Shown piece by piece: positions 52,669 to 62,300 of a DNA stretch of 64,000 nucleotides. The DNA lies in contig NZ_JAELXW010000003.1 in assembly GCF_016428645.1 (NCBI RefSeq), positions 145,281 to 209,280 on the forward strand, given 5' to 3'. The position numbers were made by a program, and so were the translations under genes. How positions within the stretch are numbered: the stretch's first letter is position 1; each line of letters starts with the position of its first letter. The notes under the pieces were generated by a model. It had not been told where the DNA came from. It ran no database searches and saw nothing but the letters and a program-made list of their open reading frames with translations. Source of the stretch: Glycomyces salinus. Lineage in GTDB: Bacteria > Actinomycetota > Actinomycetes > Mycobacteriales > Micromonosporaceae.

Positions 52669-52713
52669 TCGCCACTTCGATGTCTCCTAGCCATGGGCTA
52701 CAGGAGGTGGCGA
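52669..52713. terminator. Nested inverted repeat, convergent terminator
   Basis: Outer arms TCGCCAC/GTGGCGA (52669-52675 and 52707-52713) enclose an inner CTCCTaGCC/GGCTacAGGAG pair. It starts one base after the membrane-protein stop and faces the DUF397 gene from the other side. Confidence 0.6.
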
Positions 52714-52783
52714 AACCCCGGTTTCGTGCTATGAGGACGAAAGAGGCCGGATCGTTCGCCGAGACGGCGGAGAGCGCCGACGC

Positions 52784-52963
52784 TTAGTGGCGCTTGAGTT
52801 CCGCGAGCAGGGCGGTGTAGGTGGCCGTGTCCAAATCGAGGATCGGCGAGGCGTCGCCGAGCTTGGAGTCCCGCACCTGAATCGTGTCGGCGTGCTGGCG
52901 CAGCTCGACGCAGTCGGTCTGGGCAGCGCTTCGAGTTGACTTTTTCCATTCACGGCTCAACAT
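52784..52963 (-). CDS. DUF397 protein
   Basis: A 59-aa product with the full DUF397 pattern: WKKSTRSAAQTDCVELR, VRDSKLGDASPILDLD, then TYTALLAELKRH. The ATG at 52963 overlaps the end of the XRE gene by 14 bp. DUF397 proteins accompany XRE(DUF5753) regulators across actinobacteria, as in the whiJ-type loci of streptomycetes, and are thought to act as their partner in a regulatory or toxin-antitoxin-like switch. Confidence 0.9.
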   Translation of the reverse strand: MLSREWKKSTRSAAQTDCVELRQHADTIQVRDSKLGDASPILDLDTATYTALLAELKRH

Positions 52964-53792
52964 TGCTCAGGTACTCCTCGATGCACATGACGTAGGTCAG
53001 CGTGTCCGAGAATACCTCGCGGGCGCGGGCGACCCCCTGGCGCTCATCGATGTAGCGTCCGCCGTAGACCGACTCCAGGTAAAGCAGCTCTGGGGCATAG
53101 GGCCCGTCGAACGACATCAGCTTGAACGCACCCGGCATCGACGGATGCACGCCCCGGTCAATCGGGAGTACGGAGATCTCAACCGCATCGAGTTTGGCGA
53201 GCTCCTCGAGACGATGAAGCTGCTCCTCGTAGTACGGAGCCTTCCTGATGCGAAGCAGGCAGGCCTCGTCGAGCACGAAGTGCATCCTCGCGAGCTTGCC
53301 GTGAGGGCGGTCGAAGACCCAGTCCTGACGCATGCGTTTCATGCGGACGGCTTCGGCGGCGGCCGCGGTGGTCAACGATGGCTCGGCATCGAAGAGCGCT
53401 TCCATGTAGGGCTGTATCTGGAGTAGGCCCGGGATGAACGCCGCTTCGTAGCAGTCGATGGCGATCGCTTCCTTCTCGAGGGTCAGGAAGGCATGGAACC
53501 ACTTTGGCGTGGTGGTGAAGACGTTCTCCCAGCCGTTGGCATCGGTCTCTCGCGTCCGCATCGCCAGGGCGTTGAGTTCGTTGATGACTTGCTCGGAAGC
53601 GCCGTAGACGAAGGCCCAACCGGTGACGGTGCCCGGATCGACCTTCTGGTTGCCGGCCTTCTCGATGCGGTCGAGGCGGGTGCTGTTGGTGCCGAGCATG
53701 TTCGCCGCCGCGCGGATCGACAGGCCGCGGTCTTCTCGGAGCCCACGCAGGATCATGCCGACGCGCCATTGGGCCAGTGAAGGTGTGGGCAT
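52950..53792 (-). CDS. XRE regulator with DUF5753 domain
   Basis: I start at ATG 53792 (MPTPSLAQWRVG), giving 280 aa; its GGAGGA is very close, so an upstream GTG/ATG around 53813 remains possible. An XRE helix-turn-helix (about 10-65: LREDRGLSIRAAANMLGTNSTRLDRIE) is followed by DUF5753 (about 95-275), including YEAAFIPGLLQIQPYMEALF and VLDEACLLRI. This is the usual partner of DUF397. Two small genes start divergently 200 bp away. Confidence 0.9.
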   Translation of the reverse strand: MPTPSLAQWRVGMILRGLREDRGLSIRAAANMLGTNSTRLDRIEKAGNQKVDPGTVTGWAFVYGASEQVINELNALAMRTRETDANGWENVFTTTPKWFHAFLTLEKEAIAIDCYEAAFIPGLLQIQPYMEALFDAEPSLTTAAAAEAVRMKRMRQDWVFDRPHGKLARMHFVLDEACLLRIRKAPYYEEQLHRLEELAKLDAVEISVLPIDRGVHPSMPGAFKLMSFDGPYAPELLYLESVYGGRYIDERQGVARAREVFSDTLTYVMCIEEYLSNVEP

Positions 53793-53999
53793 TCCTCCAT
53801 GATCACAAACCATCACGCTAGGTGAGTAGTCCACTTTCGGTGTCACGATCCGCCGTCCCGATTTTGATGCCTCTCAGCGGGACACCGCTTCGTCGCACAC
53901 ACTCCGGACCGTGCGAAACTTTCCGTTTCGGGGTGGCTTGACCAGGCCGTATGTTGTGTTCAGCTAGCGGTACACGTTCCACTTCGGGAGGAGACCGAC

Positions 54000-54329
54000 G
54001 TGACCAACCCAAGCCGAACTCGACAGCCGAGCGACACTTCCCTGGACCGCGGACACTTCAGCGACGGCCCGCGCTTTTTCACCGTCCGCGCCTCGGGGCC
54101 GGTCGCCCCGGACTCGTTCCAAGTCTTCGCCAACGGACACCAGGCCGACGTCGTCCTCGTCGTCTCCGGCCTCAACACCGGCCACCTCCGCGCCACCTGG
54201 GGCGACGACTGGCGCACCGCCAGCGCCGCCTGGAAGAACTGGGCCAAAGACCAGGCATTCCTCGCCTTCTACGGCGCGCACGACACCAGCTTTCCGGCTC
54301 CCGAACAGGTCCGGTACTGCAATGGGTGA
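54000..54329 (+). CDS. Hypothetical protein, 109 aa, divergent from the XRE gene
   Basis: GTG 54000 follows GGGAGGAGACCGAC, a strong ribosome binding site. The product has a basic N-terminal tail and a compact beta-rich domain (FFTVRASGPVAPDSFQVFANGHQADVVLVVSG), then a Trp-rich helix. It overlaps the next frame by 8 bp. The family is not recognised. Its placement beside an XRE/DUF397 pair suggests it is the regulated target. Confidence 0.5.
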   Translation: MTNPSRTRQPSDTSLDRGHFSDGPRFFTVRASGPVAPDSFQVFANGHQADVVLVVSGLNTGHLRATWGDDWRTASAAWKNWAKDQAFLAFYGAHDTSFPAPEQVRYCNG

Positions 54330-54561
54330 CATGCTCGACGCCTATCTCGGTGAGTTCCGGCGCGGTCCGGCCGTCTTCTCCGTCTTTCTATTCGACCGCG
54401 ACTCCTACCGGGTCGAATGCAATGACGGCAACGGGCCGTCTCCTGTCTGCCTCCTCACCGATCGCCCCGGCGTCAAGTCGGACTGGCACGGCGCCTGGAA
54501 CGGCGACCAGTGGTGCTCCTGGATCGAGACCGAGGCCCGCAAGATCATCGGAGCCGCATAG
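54322..54561 (+). CDS. Hypothetical protein, 79 aa
   Basis: ATG 54322 overlaps the 3' end of the previous gene by 8 bp, so translation is coupled. The small acidic domain has strands (AVFSVFLFDRDSYRVECND) and a C-terminal WCSWIETEARKII helix, with three Cys. No family is recognised. Together with the previous gene it forms a two-gene unit divergent from the XRE regulator. Confidence 0.5.
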   Translation: MGDMLDAYLGEFRRGPAVFSVFLFDRDSYRVECNDGNGPSPVCLLTDRPGVKSDWHGAWNGDQWCSWIETEARKIIGAA

Positions 54562-54621
54562 CGGCTCCGATACGGGTCCAGGGGCCGGTCGGTCGGTGGG
54601 GCGGCCGGCCCCGGTCCCCGA

Positions 54622-56274
54622 TCAATCGGGGACGGTGTCGATGAAGATCAGTTGAACTTCGATGCCCATGTCCTGCAGTCGAGTCGCGGTGTCGGCGAGT
54701 GCGATCTTCGAGAACGGGAACAGCGACTCGACGGAGATCGGCCTGCCGCTGTAGTGCCTGATCGCGAACACCACCTTCTTCGGCACGAAAGATTGCGGCA
54801 GGGTCCTGCCCTGGCACTCCCGCTCGACCACCTCGACGAACTTCGTTCGGATCTCCGCCGAGGTCTGCAGCGCCCGAGCCGATACCAACGCCTGCTTGAA
54901 CAGGTGGCTGAGGGAGTCGGAGCCCTTGACCTGCTTCACATGGATGAGCTCGTCGTCGGGGCCGAGCAGGTCGCATAGCTCCAGCCTGCCGCCGGTGTCC
55001 GGGAAGACGAACTTCTGGTCGAGCAGCGCCGTGCCCGGCGTGCTCGGGGCGACGTACTCCAGATACCCGCGTTCCTTCCAGCCGTGCTTCCAGGCGGGGA
55101 GCTCGATGCCGCCCGGCTTGGTCATCAGGTCCTCGATGAGCGGGTTGTGGCTGTCGGCGTAGGCGGCGTCGATCTCCAGCCAGACGCCGTCCATCAGGTG
55201 GTAGCGGTGCGATCCGTGGAAGACCGTGGCCTCGATCCACTTCACTGCGGAGGCGTGGGCCAGCTCCTCGGTCCGCCCGTGGTCCTTGTAGACGCGGATC
55301 TTCCCCTTCCGCAGCGCTTCGAGCCGACTTCCCGCGGGCTGGACCGCCGACCGCCGCAGGATCGGGTCGAGCTCCACCTCCTCGACGCGCATGGTCGTCG
55401 AGCCGATCCGGATGTCGGCGAATCGGGCCCGGTCCCATTCCTCGAGGCATTCGTTCGGGACCGCCAGCTCGACCAGGCCCAGAGCCTCCTCGGGATCGGA
55501 CAGGATCTCGTCGATCCGGTCTTCGAGCGACCGGATCAGGGCGGGGTCCCGCACGGTCGCGACGTGCTCGATGAACTCCAATCCGGGCAGGGGTTCCTTC
55601 TCCCTGAGCGTCGCCGCGATCTCGCGGATGTCGCCCACCAGGGACTCGGGCCGGCTCCCGAATCGCGTCTTGAGGCCGGTCCCGCCGTCGACGAACACCC
55701 GCCGCTCGCCGTTCCTTCCGGCGGTGAGGTTGAGTTCTTCGGTCCTCGATCCGAGCCGGGAGACGATCTCCTGGTGCTGCTCGAGCGGGATCATCCAGAA
55801 CGGCAGGCCGTCCGCGGACAGTGTCGAGTCGATCCGGCCGCGTTGACCGGGCCTGCGGCGTACCAGGTCCCTCACGCGTTCGGTGTCGGCTACGCGCACG
55901 GCCAGCGACAGGCCGAAGCGCGCGTCCTTGCAGTGCGACGGAATATAGCGGTGGCCGTCCCCGAAGCCGAGTGCGTAGACGTGCTCGTCGAGGGCCAGGA
56001 CAAGGAGCAGGAAACATCGCCGGTTGACGAAGTCGAAGCTCCGCAGCGTGATCGACTCGGCTTCGGCCTTCCACCCGGGAGGGCCGCCTTGGCCGCCGTA
56101 GATCACCAGTGCCGGGCAGCCGGCTATCTCCAACTCGTCGAAGTGGCCGCCTTCGGCGTCGATCCTCTCCAGCTTCAGCTCGAAGGCGTCGATGATCGCG
56201 TCGAGGTTCGGCTCGATGCCGAGGAGCCGGTAGAGCGTCGAGAGCCGCGTTAACGGTGGGGGACGGAACATCAT
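54622..56274 (-). CDS. TIGR04141/DUF6119-like protein, probable nuclease
   Basis: The product is 550 aa. The N-terminal half matches the TIGR04141 pattern of a sporadically distributed family: LSTLYRLLGIE, a HVYALGFGDGHRYI segment and FGLSLAVRVAD. In the C-terminal part RLELCDLL, about nine residues, ELIHVKQVKGSDSLSHLFKQAL reads like a PD-(D/E)xK nuclease core (Glu/Asp then hVK) followed by a SLSHLF.Q..SA helix. The family is patchily spread and often lies in defence-rich DNA. A restriction-like defence role is inference. Confidence 0.7.
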   Translation of the reverse strand: MMFRPPPLTRLSTLYRLLGIEPNLDAIIDAFELKLERIDAEGGHFDELEIAGCPALVIYGGQGGPPGWKAEAESITLRSFDFVNRRCFLLLVLALDEHVYALGFGDGHRYIPSHCKDARFGLSLAVRVADTERVRDLVRRRPGQRGRIDSTLSADGLPFWMIPLEQHQEIVSRLGSRTEELNLTAGRNGERRVFVDGGTGLKTRFGSRPESLVGDIREIAATLREKEPLPGLEFIEHVATVRDPALIRSLEDRIDEILSDPEEALGLVELAVPNECLEEWDRARFADIRIGSTTMRVEEVELDPILRRSAVQPAGSRLEALRKGKIRVYKDHGRTEELAHASAVKWIEATVFHGSHRYHLMDGVWLEIDAAYADSHNPLIEDLMTKPGGIELPAWKHGWKERGYLEYVAPSTPGTALLDQKFVFPDTGGRLELCDLLGPDDELIHVKQVKGSDSLSHLFKQALVSARALQTSAEIRTKFVEVVERECQGRTLPQSFVPKKVVFAIRHYSGRPISVESLFPFSKIALADTATRLQDMGIEVQLIFIDTVPD

Positions 56275-56420
56275 GGGGGAACTCGCCTTCTCGAGAAATC
56301 GAGATCACTAACAGTGAATCAATGATCACTAATCGATGGAAGCCGATCGACTGTCGGATCAAGGACAGCCCCCACCTGGTGGTGCCGGTCCGGCCCCGGA
56401 GCTGAGGCCGGACCGGCGTC

Positions 56421-56960
56421 TCAGGACTCCAGCGTGATGGTCATGTTCAGGCCGTCGTCCGGGTGGAACGTCCAGAAGGCCGAGAAGTCGCCGAACTCGG
56501 CCTCTTGCGTGCCGTCGAGCGCCCGTGTGGATTCGATACGGGAGACCACGGAGTCCGGCACTTCGAGTTCGTCGAAGATGCACAGCACGTCTTGCTGGGT
56601 GGCTCCGGGGGATTCTTCGGCCCATGCCCGGTCGATGGTGAGCGTGTCGCCGTCGTCGCCGATCCGGACGTCGGGCGAACCTGGAGCACACGCTTCCTGG
56701 GCTTCGACGAGTGGGGACTCGGACTGGGGCGAATCGGAAGCCAAATCGGAATCCGAAGCCGAATCCGAATCGCCGCCGCCGAGTTCGGTGCCGGTCGCGA
56801 AGCCGATGAAGAAGAAGAGGACGGCGAAGGCTCCGCTCACGACGATGAGCACGGAGGTCGTGTGTCGTCGGGGTGCGGTTTTCGGGGCCTCGGGCGGCGG
56901 TGCCTGCGGTTCGGTCGGCGGCATCGGAGAGGGCTCGGATTGGTGAGGTTGGTACGACAT
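56421..56960 (-). CDS. Single-pass membrane protein with extracellular domain
   Basis: ATG 56960 has GGAGG seven bases upstream. The product is 179 aa: a Pro/Gln-rich cytoplasmic N-terminus, one membrane helix (about residues 36-57), a Ser/Asp-rich linker, and a domain of about 95 residues with two Cys (EACAPG, VLCIFDEL). The open frame continues far upstream on the same strand, but that is a high-GC artefact. Function unknown. Confidence 0.65.
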   Translation of the reverse strand: MSYQPHQSEPSPMPPTEPQAPPPEAPKTAPRRHTTSVLIVVSGAFAVLFFFIGFATGTELGGGDSDSASDSDLASDSPQSESPLVEAQEACAPGSPDVRIGDDGDTLTIDRAWAEESPGATQQDVLCIFDELEVPDSVVSRIESTRALDGTQEAEFGDFSAFWTFHPDDGLNMTITLES

Positions 56961-57061
56961 GGTGGTCCTCCGGAGAAGGGATCGCTCCGGTGCGGCGGAG
57001 CGCGGGAAGATTTCGAAGTGTCCCGATCCGGCCTGCCGAAGCCTGTCGGACCGGAACTTGG

Positions 57062-57826
57062 TCATGAGGTGGCGATGGTCCAGGGGCCGTCGGCGTTCAC
57101 GGTCACAATGGCCGGTCCGGCGGTGGCGGGGGACTGATCCCTCGTAGGCGCCGATCTCGTTGACCAGCAGGTTCCATTCCATCAGGCCGTCACCGGCTTG
57201 GACGATCGAGAAGTTCGACTCGCCGTCGTGTGAGACGTCCCAAGTGGCGGCGTCGCCGGTGGACTCCTGCGGATCGGAGAGCTCGGGAGCGTCCGCGACC
57301 GGAGTGATGGTGATCTCCCAGGCTCCGTCGGCGGTGACCTCCAACGATACGGACTCGCCACTGAGGCCGAAAGCCCGAATGCGGTGGTGCCCTCGTAGGA
57401 GCCGATCGTGTTGACCGGGAGCTCGGCCATTTCGTTGCTGCCGTCCAGGACGGTGAGGGCGAAGTTCGAGGATCCCGGGTGCGAGGCGGTGATGAGGCCC
57501 TGCTCGGCGGGTAGGTTGATCACGCTGTCGCCCGAGCCGGACTCGGTGACCGCGTCGAAGTTCGGAAACGCCGAGACGAAGTAGTCGGTCTCGCTCTCCT
57601 CCTCGTTGGACGCCTCGGCTCCGGTCTCGGCCGGCTCGGAATCGGACTCCGTATCCGATGTCTCCTCGGTTCCGGTGACTTCGGAGGCTTCCTCTTCCGG
57701 TGAGAGTTGGACGCGTGCCGCATCTCCCGCCGCGTGTACTGCGCTCCGTGCCAAATACGGACCAAAGTTCGGTCCATGGATGACGGCGGCAGCGTATGGT
57801 CTGGTAGAAGACAATGTCTCGGTCAA
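57062..57826 (-). pseudogene. Exported repeat-domain protein, truncated and frameshifted
   Basis: Two tandem domains of the type VI.LP..QGLI..SHPGSSNFAL..LDG, LVN.IG.YEG, SLEVTADGAWEI can be read only by changing frame twice: near 57372-57385, where an 8-bp near-duplication (GCATTCGG, GCTTTCGG) occurs, and at a G5 run (57128-57132). The 5' end lacks a signal peptide and runs into the end sequence of element B. It appears to be a decayed gene cut by the att region. Confidence 0.6.
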
Positions 57827-57841
57827 TATCGAACCGCCTGC

Positions 57842-57942
57842 CTAAGCGGGTTCCGGTTGATCCCGGTCGGGGTTCGAATCCCCCATCCTCCGCCAACAGG
57901 GCCCCGCCGACCTGCAAGAGCACAGGATCGCCGGGGCCGCTT
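57842..57942 (+). repeat. att-like direct repeat 3
   Basis: Third copy of the tRNA-Ser(GCT) 3' half plus hairpin, with one G missing from the T stem. Its right flank differs from copies 1 and 2, as expected if it is the original chromosomal junction. Confidence 0.85.
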
Positions 57943-57993
57943 CGGTTTCTGCGGGTTGCGCGACCGCCGTGACGAGCAGGCACCGGACACGGC

Positions 57994-59055
57994 CTAGCGG
58001 CCCGTGGCGAGTTGGCGGCTGGTCGTGGTGACCGCGGCGACGGCGGTCGCGTCGCCGGTCCAGGCCAGGACGTCGTCGGCGGTGTCCGCGAACTTGATGG
58101 CGTGCTCGTCGCCGGTCGCCAGCGCCATTTCCTGCGCCTCTGCGATGTCGTCGGTCTCGGCGGCGAACGCCCGTTGCCGGTCCTCGGGAAGTCCCTGATC
58201 TGGACGGTAGATCGACACCAGTGCCGCCGCGGCCGTCCAGGCCGCCTGGGCGCTGGGCACGCGCATGTCCTCCGGTAGCGAGGGCAGCGCCCGCAGTACC
58301 GCGTTCGGGGCGGTGGCGGCGTGGACGAGCATCGTCGGGTTGCCGTTTCCGTGGGTCCGGTTGTACTCCACGGCGGCGGCGACCAGTTCCCGCAGGAACG
58401 GCTCCGCCTCTTCGTGTGTTCTGGGGCCTCGGGCGCGCCGCTGGTCGGCCTGCCACGCCTCCGTTCCCTCGAGTTGGGCCAGCCGGTGGGTGATGCCCTG
58501 GTTGCGGTCGCCGATCGGAGAGACGGCGTACATTGCTTCGAGCGCCCCGCTCTGACCGATCGGCTGCCGCGGGTCGTGGACGGGCTGCCAGTGGGCCGCC
58601 CAGTAGGCGAACGCCTGCGCGAGTTCCTCGAGCGCGATCGGACTCGGGCCGTGTTCGCGCAGCACCCGCACGGCATGGCCGACCCGGATGACCCCGTGGG
58701 TCGTGCCTGCAGCGATACCCGGCAGCAGGCGTGGCCACCACACGGCCAGGACCGACTTCCACGGAGCCTCGGCCAGTTCGCGGCGAAACCAGGCGGGCCA
58801 GTCGCCGAGGCGCCTGGGATCGCCGAGAGCCTCGGACCAGGTCCGGGCGTCGATCGGGTCGCTGGGGCCCGGGGGCGGTTCGAGCCGCCGCACATAGTGG
58901 TCGAGCCAGGGGGTGATCGACTCGGTTCACCCGTGCCTGTCCAGGGATTCGACGGCCATGGGGCCGTGGGTGGACAGCCAGCCCTGGAATTCGGGTCCGG
59001 TTCGGTGCAGGCGTTCCCACGCCTCGTAGAGTCGGGACTGGTCGCGATCGGTCAT
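57994..59055 (-). pseudogene. Questin-oxidase-like (DUF4243) gene with in-frame TGA
   Basis: The gene starts at ATG 59055 (MTDRDQSRLYEAWERLHRTGPEFQGWL) and reads STHGPMAVESLDRHG, then TGA at 58927-58929. It continues in the same frame as TESITPWLDHYVRRLEPPPG to a normal end at 57994. Related proteins have Arg at this position, so CGA to TGA is likely. The remaining 299 codons show the family pattern (LLPGIAAGTTHGVIRVGHAVR, AYWAAHWQP). Unless the stop is read through, the gene is inactive. Confidence 0.65.
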
Positions 59056-59313
59056 CGTGGTCACCCTTCGGTACCGGCAGTGCTTCTCGGCCAGTCTGGG
59101 GTCGACCCGCACTCCTCCGGCACGTCCCGGGCATGCGCGCGCGATCACCGCCACCTCCGACTACTCCGCGTGAGTCGCCCGTTTCCTTTCGTCGCAATGT
59201 CGCTCATGCTTGTATGGTCGTTCCCGGACTGCATACTCGTACGCGTCCTGTGGGGAATTTCGGTATGGTATGGACGGTGCGCTGCAGGAATTCCGGGCAC
59301 TGAGGGAGTGGTC

Positions 59314-62300
59314 ATGCGGTTTCGGATCTTGGGCGCCCTGGAAGTGTGGAACGCGGGCGACCGGATTCGGATCGCGGGTGTGACCCGGTCGAAGGCGCTG
59401 GCGGTGCTGCTGGCCGAGGCGAACCACACGGTTCCGCTGCACCGCATGGTCACGGCTCTCTGGGACGAGGACCCGCCCGCGACCTCCCGACGGCAGGTGC
59501 AGAACGCCGTCGCCTCCATGCGCAGGGAGATGGCCGCGAACGGCGGAGACCCCATCGAGCGCGTCGGCGACGGCTACCGGCTGGTCACCGACGACCTGGA
59601 TTGGCTGGACTTCAAACACGACGTGGCTCGCGCCCAGACCTGCGCCGCAGCGGGGCGGCCTAGCGAGGCCGAGCAACTGCTGCTTCGGGCCCTGGACCTG
59701 TGGGAGGGCCCGGCCCTGGCTGGGCTCTCCGGGAAGCTGATCGAGTCGGCCGCGCGCCGCATGGACGAGGCCCGGTTGTCGGCGAACGAGGACCTCATCG
59801 ATGCCGAACTCGCCCTGGGCCGCTTCGGAAGCGCGATCGAGCGGGCCCGCGACCTGCTCGCGAACCATCCCTCCCGGCAGAAGACCGCGGGCCAGTTGAT
59901 GCTGGCGCTGCACCTCGCCGGACGCAACGAGGAATCCCTCCAGATCTACTCCGATCTGCGTGCCAGGCTCGCCGACGAGCTCGGCCTGGCACCGGACGGC
60001 TCGTTGCAGCGCCTGCACGGGCAGATCCTTCGCGGCGAGGCGCCGAACCCCGCGGTGACGGCTGAACCCCCGCCGCCGCGTCCGGACCTTCCCACTCCGG
60101 CGCAACTGCCCGCCGATATCTCGGGGTTCGTCGGTCGCGAAGGCGAACTGGCCGAACTCGACATGTTGCTCAAGCAGGACCGGGCCGCGGCGGCGATCCC
60201 GACCGGAGTCGGCGGCGGCGGGAAGATGGCCCTGGCGGTGCATTGGGGCCACCGGCATCGCGACGATTTCCCCGACGGTCAACTGTATGTGAACCTGCGC
60301 GGCTACGACACGGCCGAACCGCTGGCACCGATCGAGGCACTGGGATCGATGCTTCGCTCGCTCGGGTACCCCGGTGAATCCATCCCCACCGATCTGGACG
60401 AGGCCGCCGCGCTCTACCGCTCACTGCTCGCGGACCGCGAAGTGCTGGTGGTCCTCGACAATGCCCGCACCGTCGCGCAGGTGAGCCCGCTGCTCCCGGG
60501 CGGGCGCGGCACGGTCACGATCGTGACCAGCCGCGAGCGACTGCGCGGACTGACCGCGATGCACGGCGCGCGATCGATCACGTTGAACCCGCTGGGCGCT
60601 CGCGACGCGGTCGAACTGCTGGCATCGGTGGTGGGTGAAGAACGACTGCGTGCCGATCCTGAAGCGGCACAGCGAATAGGCGAACTGTGCGCTGGCCATC
60701 CGCTGGCGCTGCGCGTCGCGGGAGCGAACCTGGCGAGCCGGAGCCATGATTCGGTGTCCGAATTCGCCGCGCAACTGGCAGAGGACAATGATCGTCTCAA
60801 GCTGCTCTCGGTGGACGGCGATCCCAATGTGGCCGTGACCGCGACATTCGACCGATCGTTCGCGGCGCTGGACCGCGGGCCGCAGTCGCTGCTGTGCCGA
60901 CTCGGGGTGCTCCCCGGCGAGGACTTCACCGCCGAGATGGCGATGGCGATCGGCTCCGGACCCGAGGCTGACGACGAGCGGTCGCTGTCGGCTCTGGTCG
61001 ACGGCCACCTGCTGGCGAACCACCGGCCCGGTCGCTACCGGTTCCACGACCTCGTGCGGCTCTACGCCAGGCAACGGCAGCAGGAACTGCTGACCGATAC
61101 GGAGCGCGAACGCACGATCGAACGGTTCATCGACTGGCACCGCCGCACCCGACTGGTCGACGAGTTCGACAACGTCGTCGACGCCTGCCGGCAATGGTCG
61201 GATCATCCGAGGGTCTGGCAGCTGACCGTCGCGCTACGTCCGCAGCTCAACACCGGGTACGGTCTCGTCCTGCTGCGGGAACTCGCCGAGCGTGCCCTGT
61301 CGGTGGCCGAGTCCAACGGTGACATGCCCGGCGTCGCGCACATGCACACCTTCCTCAGCGGTATAGCTTCGGTGATGGGCGATCTCAGAACCGGTGTGCG
61401 GCACGGCGAAATCGCGATAGGTCTGATTCGAGACCACGGCTGCGGGGACGAGGACGGCATGATCCGCGCCTCGCACGGCTCCCTCCTCAGCAATCTGGGC
61501 CGGCCGGCCGACGCCGAGCCGCTCATGCGCGAGGCCCTCTCCGCCGCCGAAGACCTGGGCGACACCAGGGCGGTGATCGTCCGCAGCGGGAACCTCGGAG
61601 CGATCCGCCGCAAACTCGGCAAGTACGACCAGGCCGAACGATGCCTGGTGCGCGCCGCGGAAATGGCCGAGCAGCGAGGGCGGGACTTCGGCTCCTACGC
61701 CGTGCTGGCCCGAGTCTTCCTCGACACCGGTCGCTTCGCCGAGACCGACCGGATACTCGCGGTCGCGATGCGGAAGGCCACCGACTCACCCCGCAAGAAG
61801 ATCCTCGCCCTGCTGGCGCGAGGCGACCTTCGCCGACGTACCGGCGACGCCGCTCGAGCCCGGGCCGACCTGACCGAGGCGCTCGACCTTGCGAGGCAGT
61901 ACCATCTCCGATCGGACGAACTCGAAGCCCGCTGCCATCTGGCCAGTTTGCGCGGCGACGAGGGCGACACAGCTCGTGCGTTGCGGGACATCAGGGCATT
62001 GCTGTCCGAACTCGACGGAACGCGGGACTTCCGAGTGCTCGGCGAAACCTTGCTCGCCGCAGCCGACATCAGTTTGGACGCCGGACTTCCAATGGCCGCC
62101 GTCGAGTACGCCGAACGCGCCCGTCAGAACTTCGGGGCCCGACATATCCCCCTGCGCCACGGGCAGAGCCTGATGGCCCTCGCCCGCGCCCATGCCGCCC
62201 TCGGCGCTCCCGAGACCGCGCGTGCCCACGCCCAACGGGCGCTGGACATCTTCACCGACATCGGGGTCCCCCGACTCGGCCGACGCTGCGGACCTCGCCG

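Larger units (their letters stand above)
45566..57942 (+). mobile_element. Element B: 12.3-kb tRNA-Ser island
   Basis: It is bounded by att-like repeats 2 and 3 and shares both end sequences with element A. The cargo comprises a two-component system with serine hydrolase, VOC and MerR/TipA-like genes, an XRE/DUF397 module, a TIGR04141-like gene and small membrane proteins. No integrase, transposase or relaxase is visible. The GC level resembles the host, so the insertion is old or from a related genome. Confidence 0.6.

Noticed and set aside
56421..58895. 824-codon minus-strand frame running through the att repeat
   Set aside because: It merges the real membrane-protein gene (from 56960), part of a frameshifted pseudogene, the tRNA repeat antisense and questin-gene shadow; not one protein.
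58321..59313. 331-codon extension of the SARP frame upstream of ATG 59314
   Set aside because: It is antisense to the questin-oxidase-like gene, and ATG 59314 has a good ribosome binding site and the expected family N-terminus.
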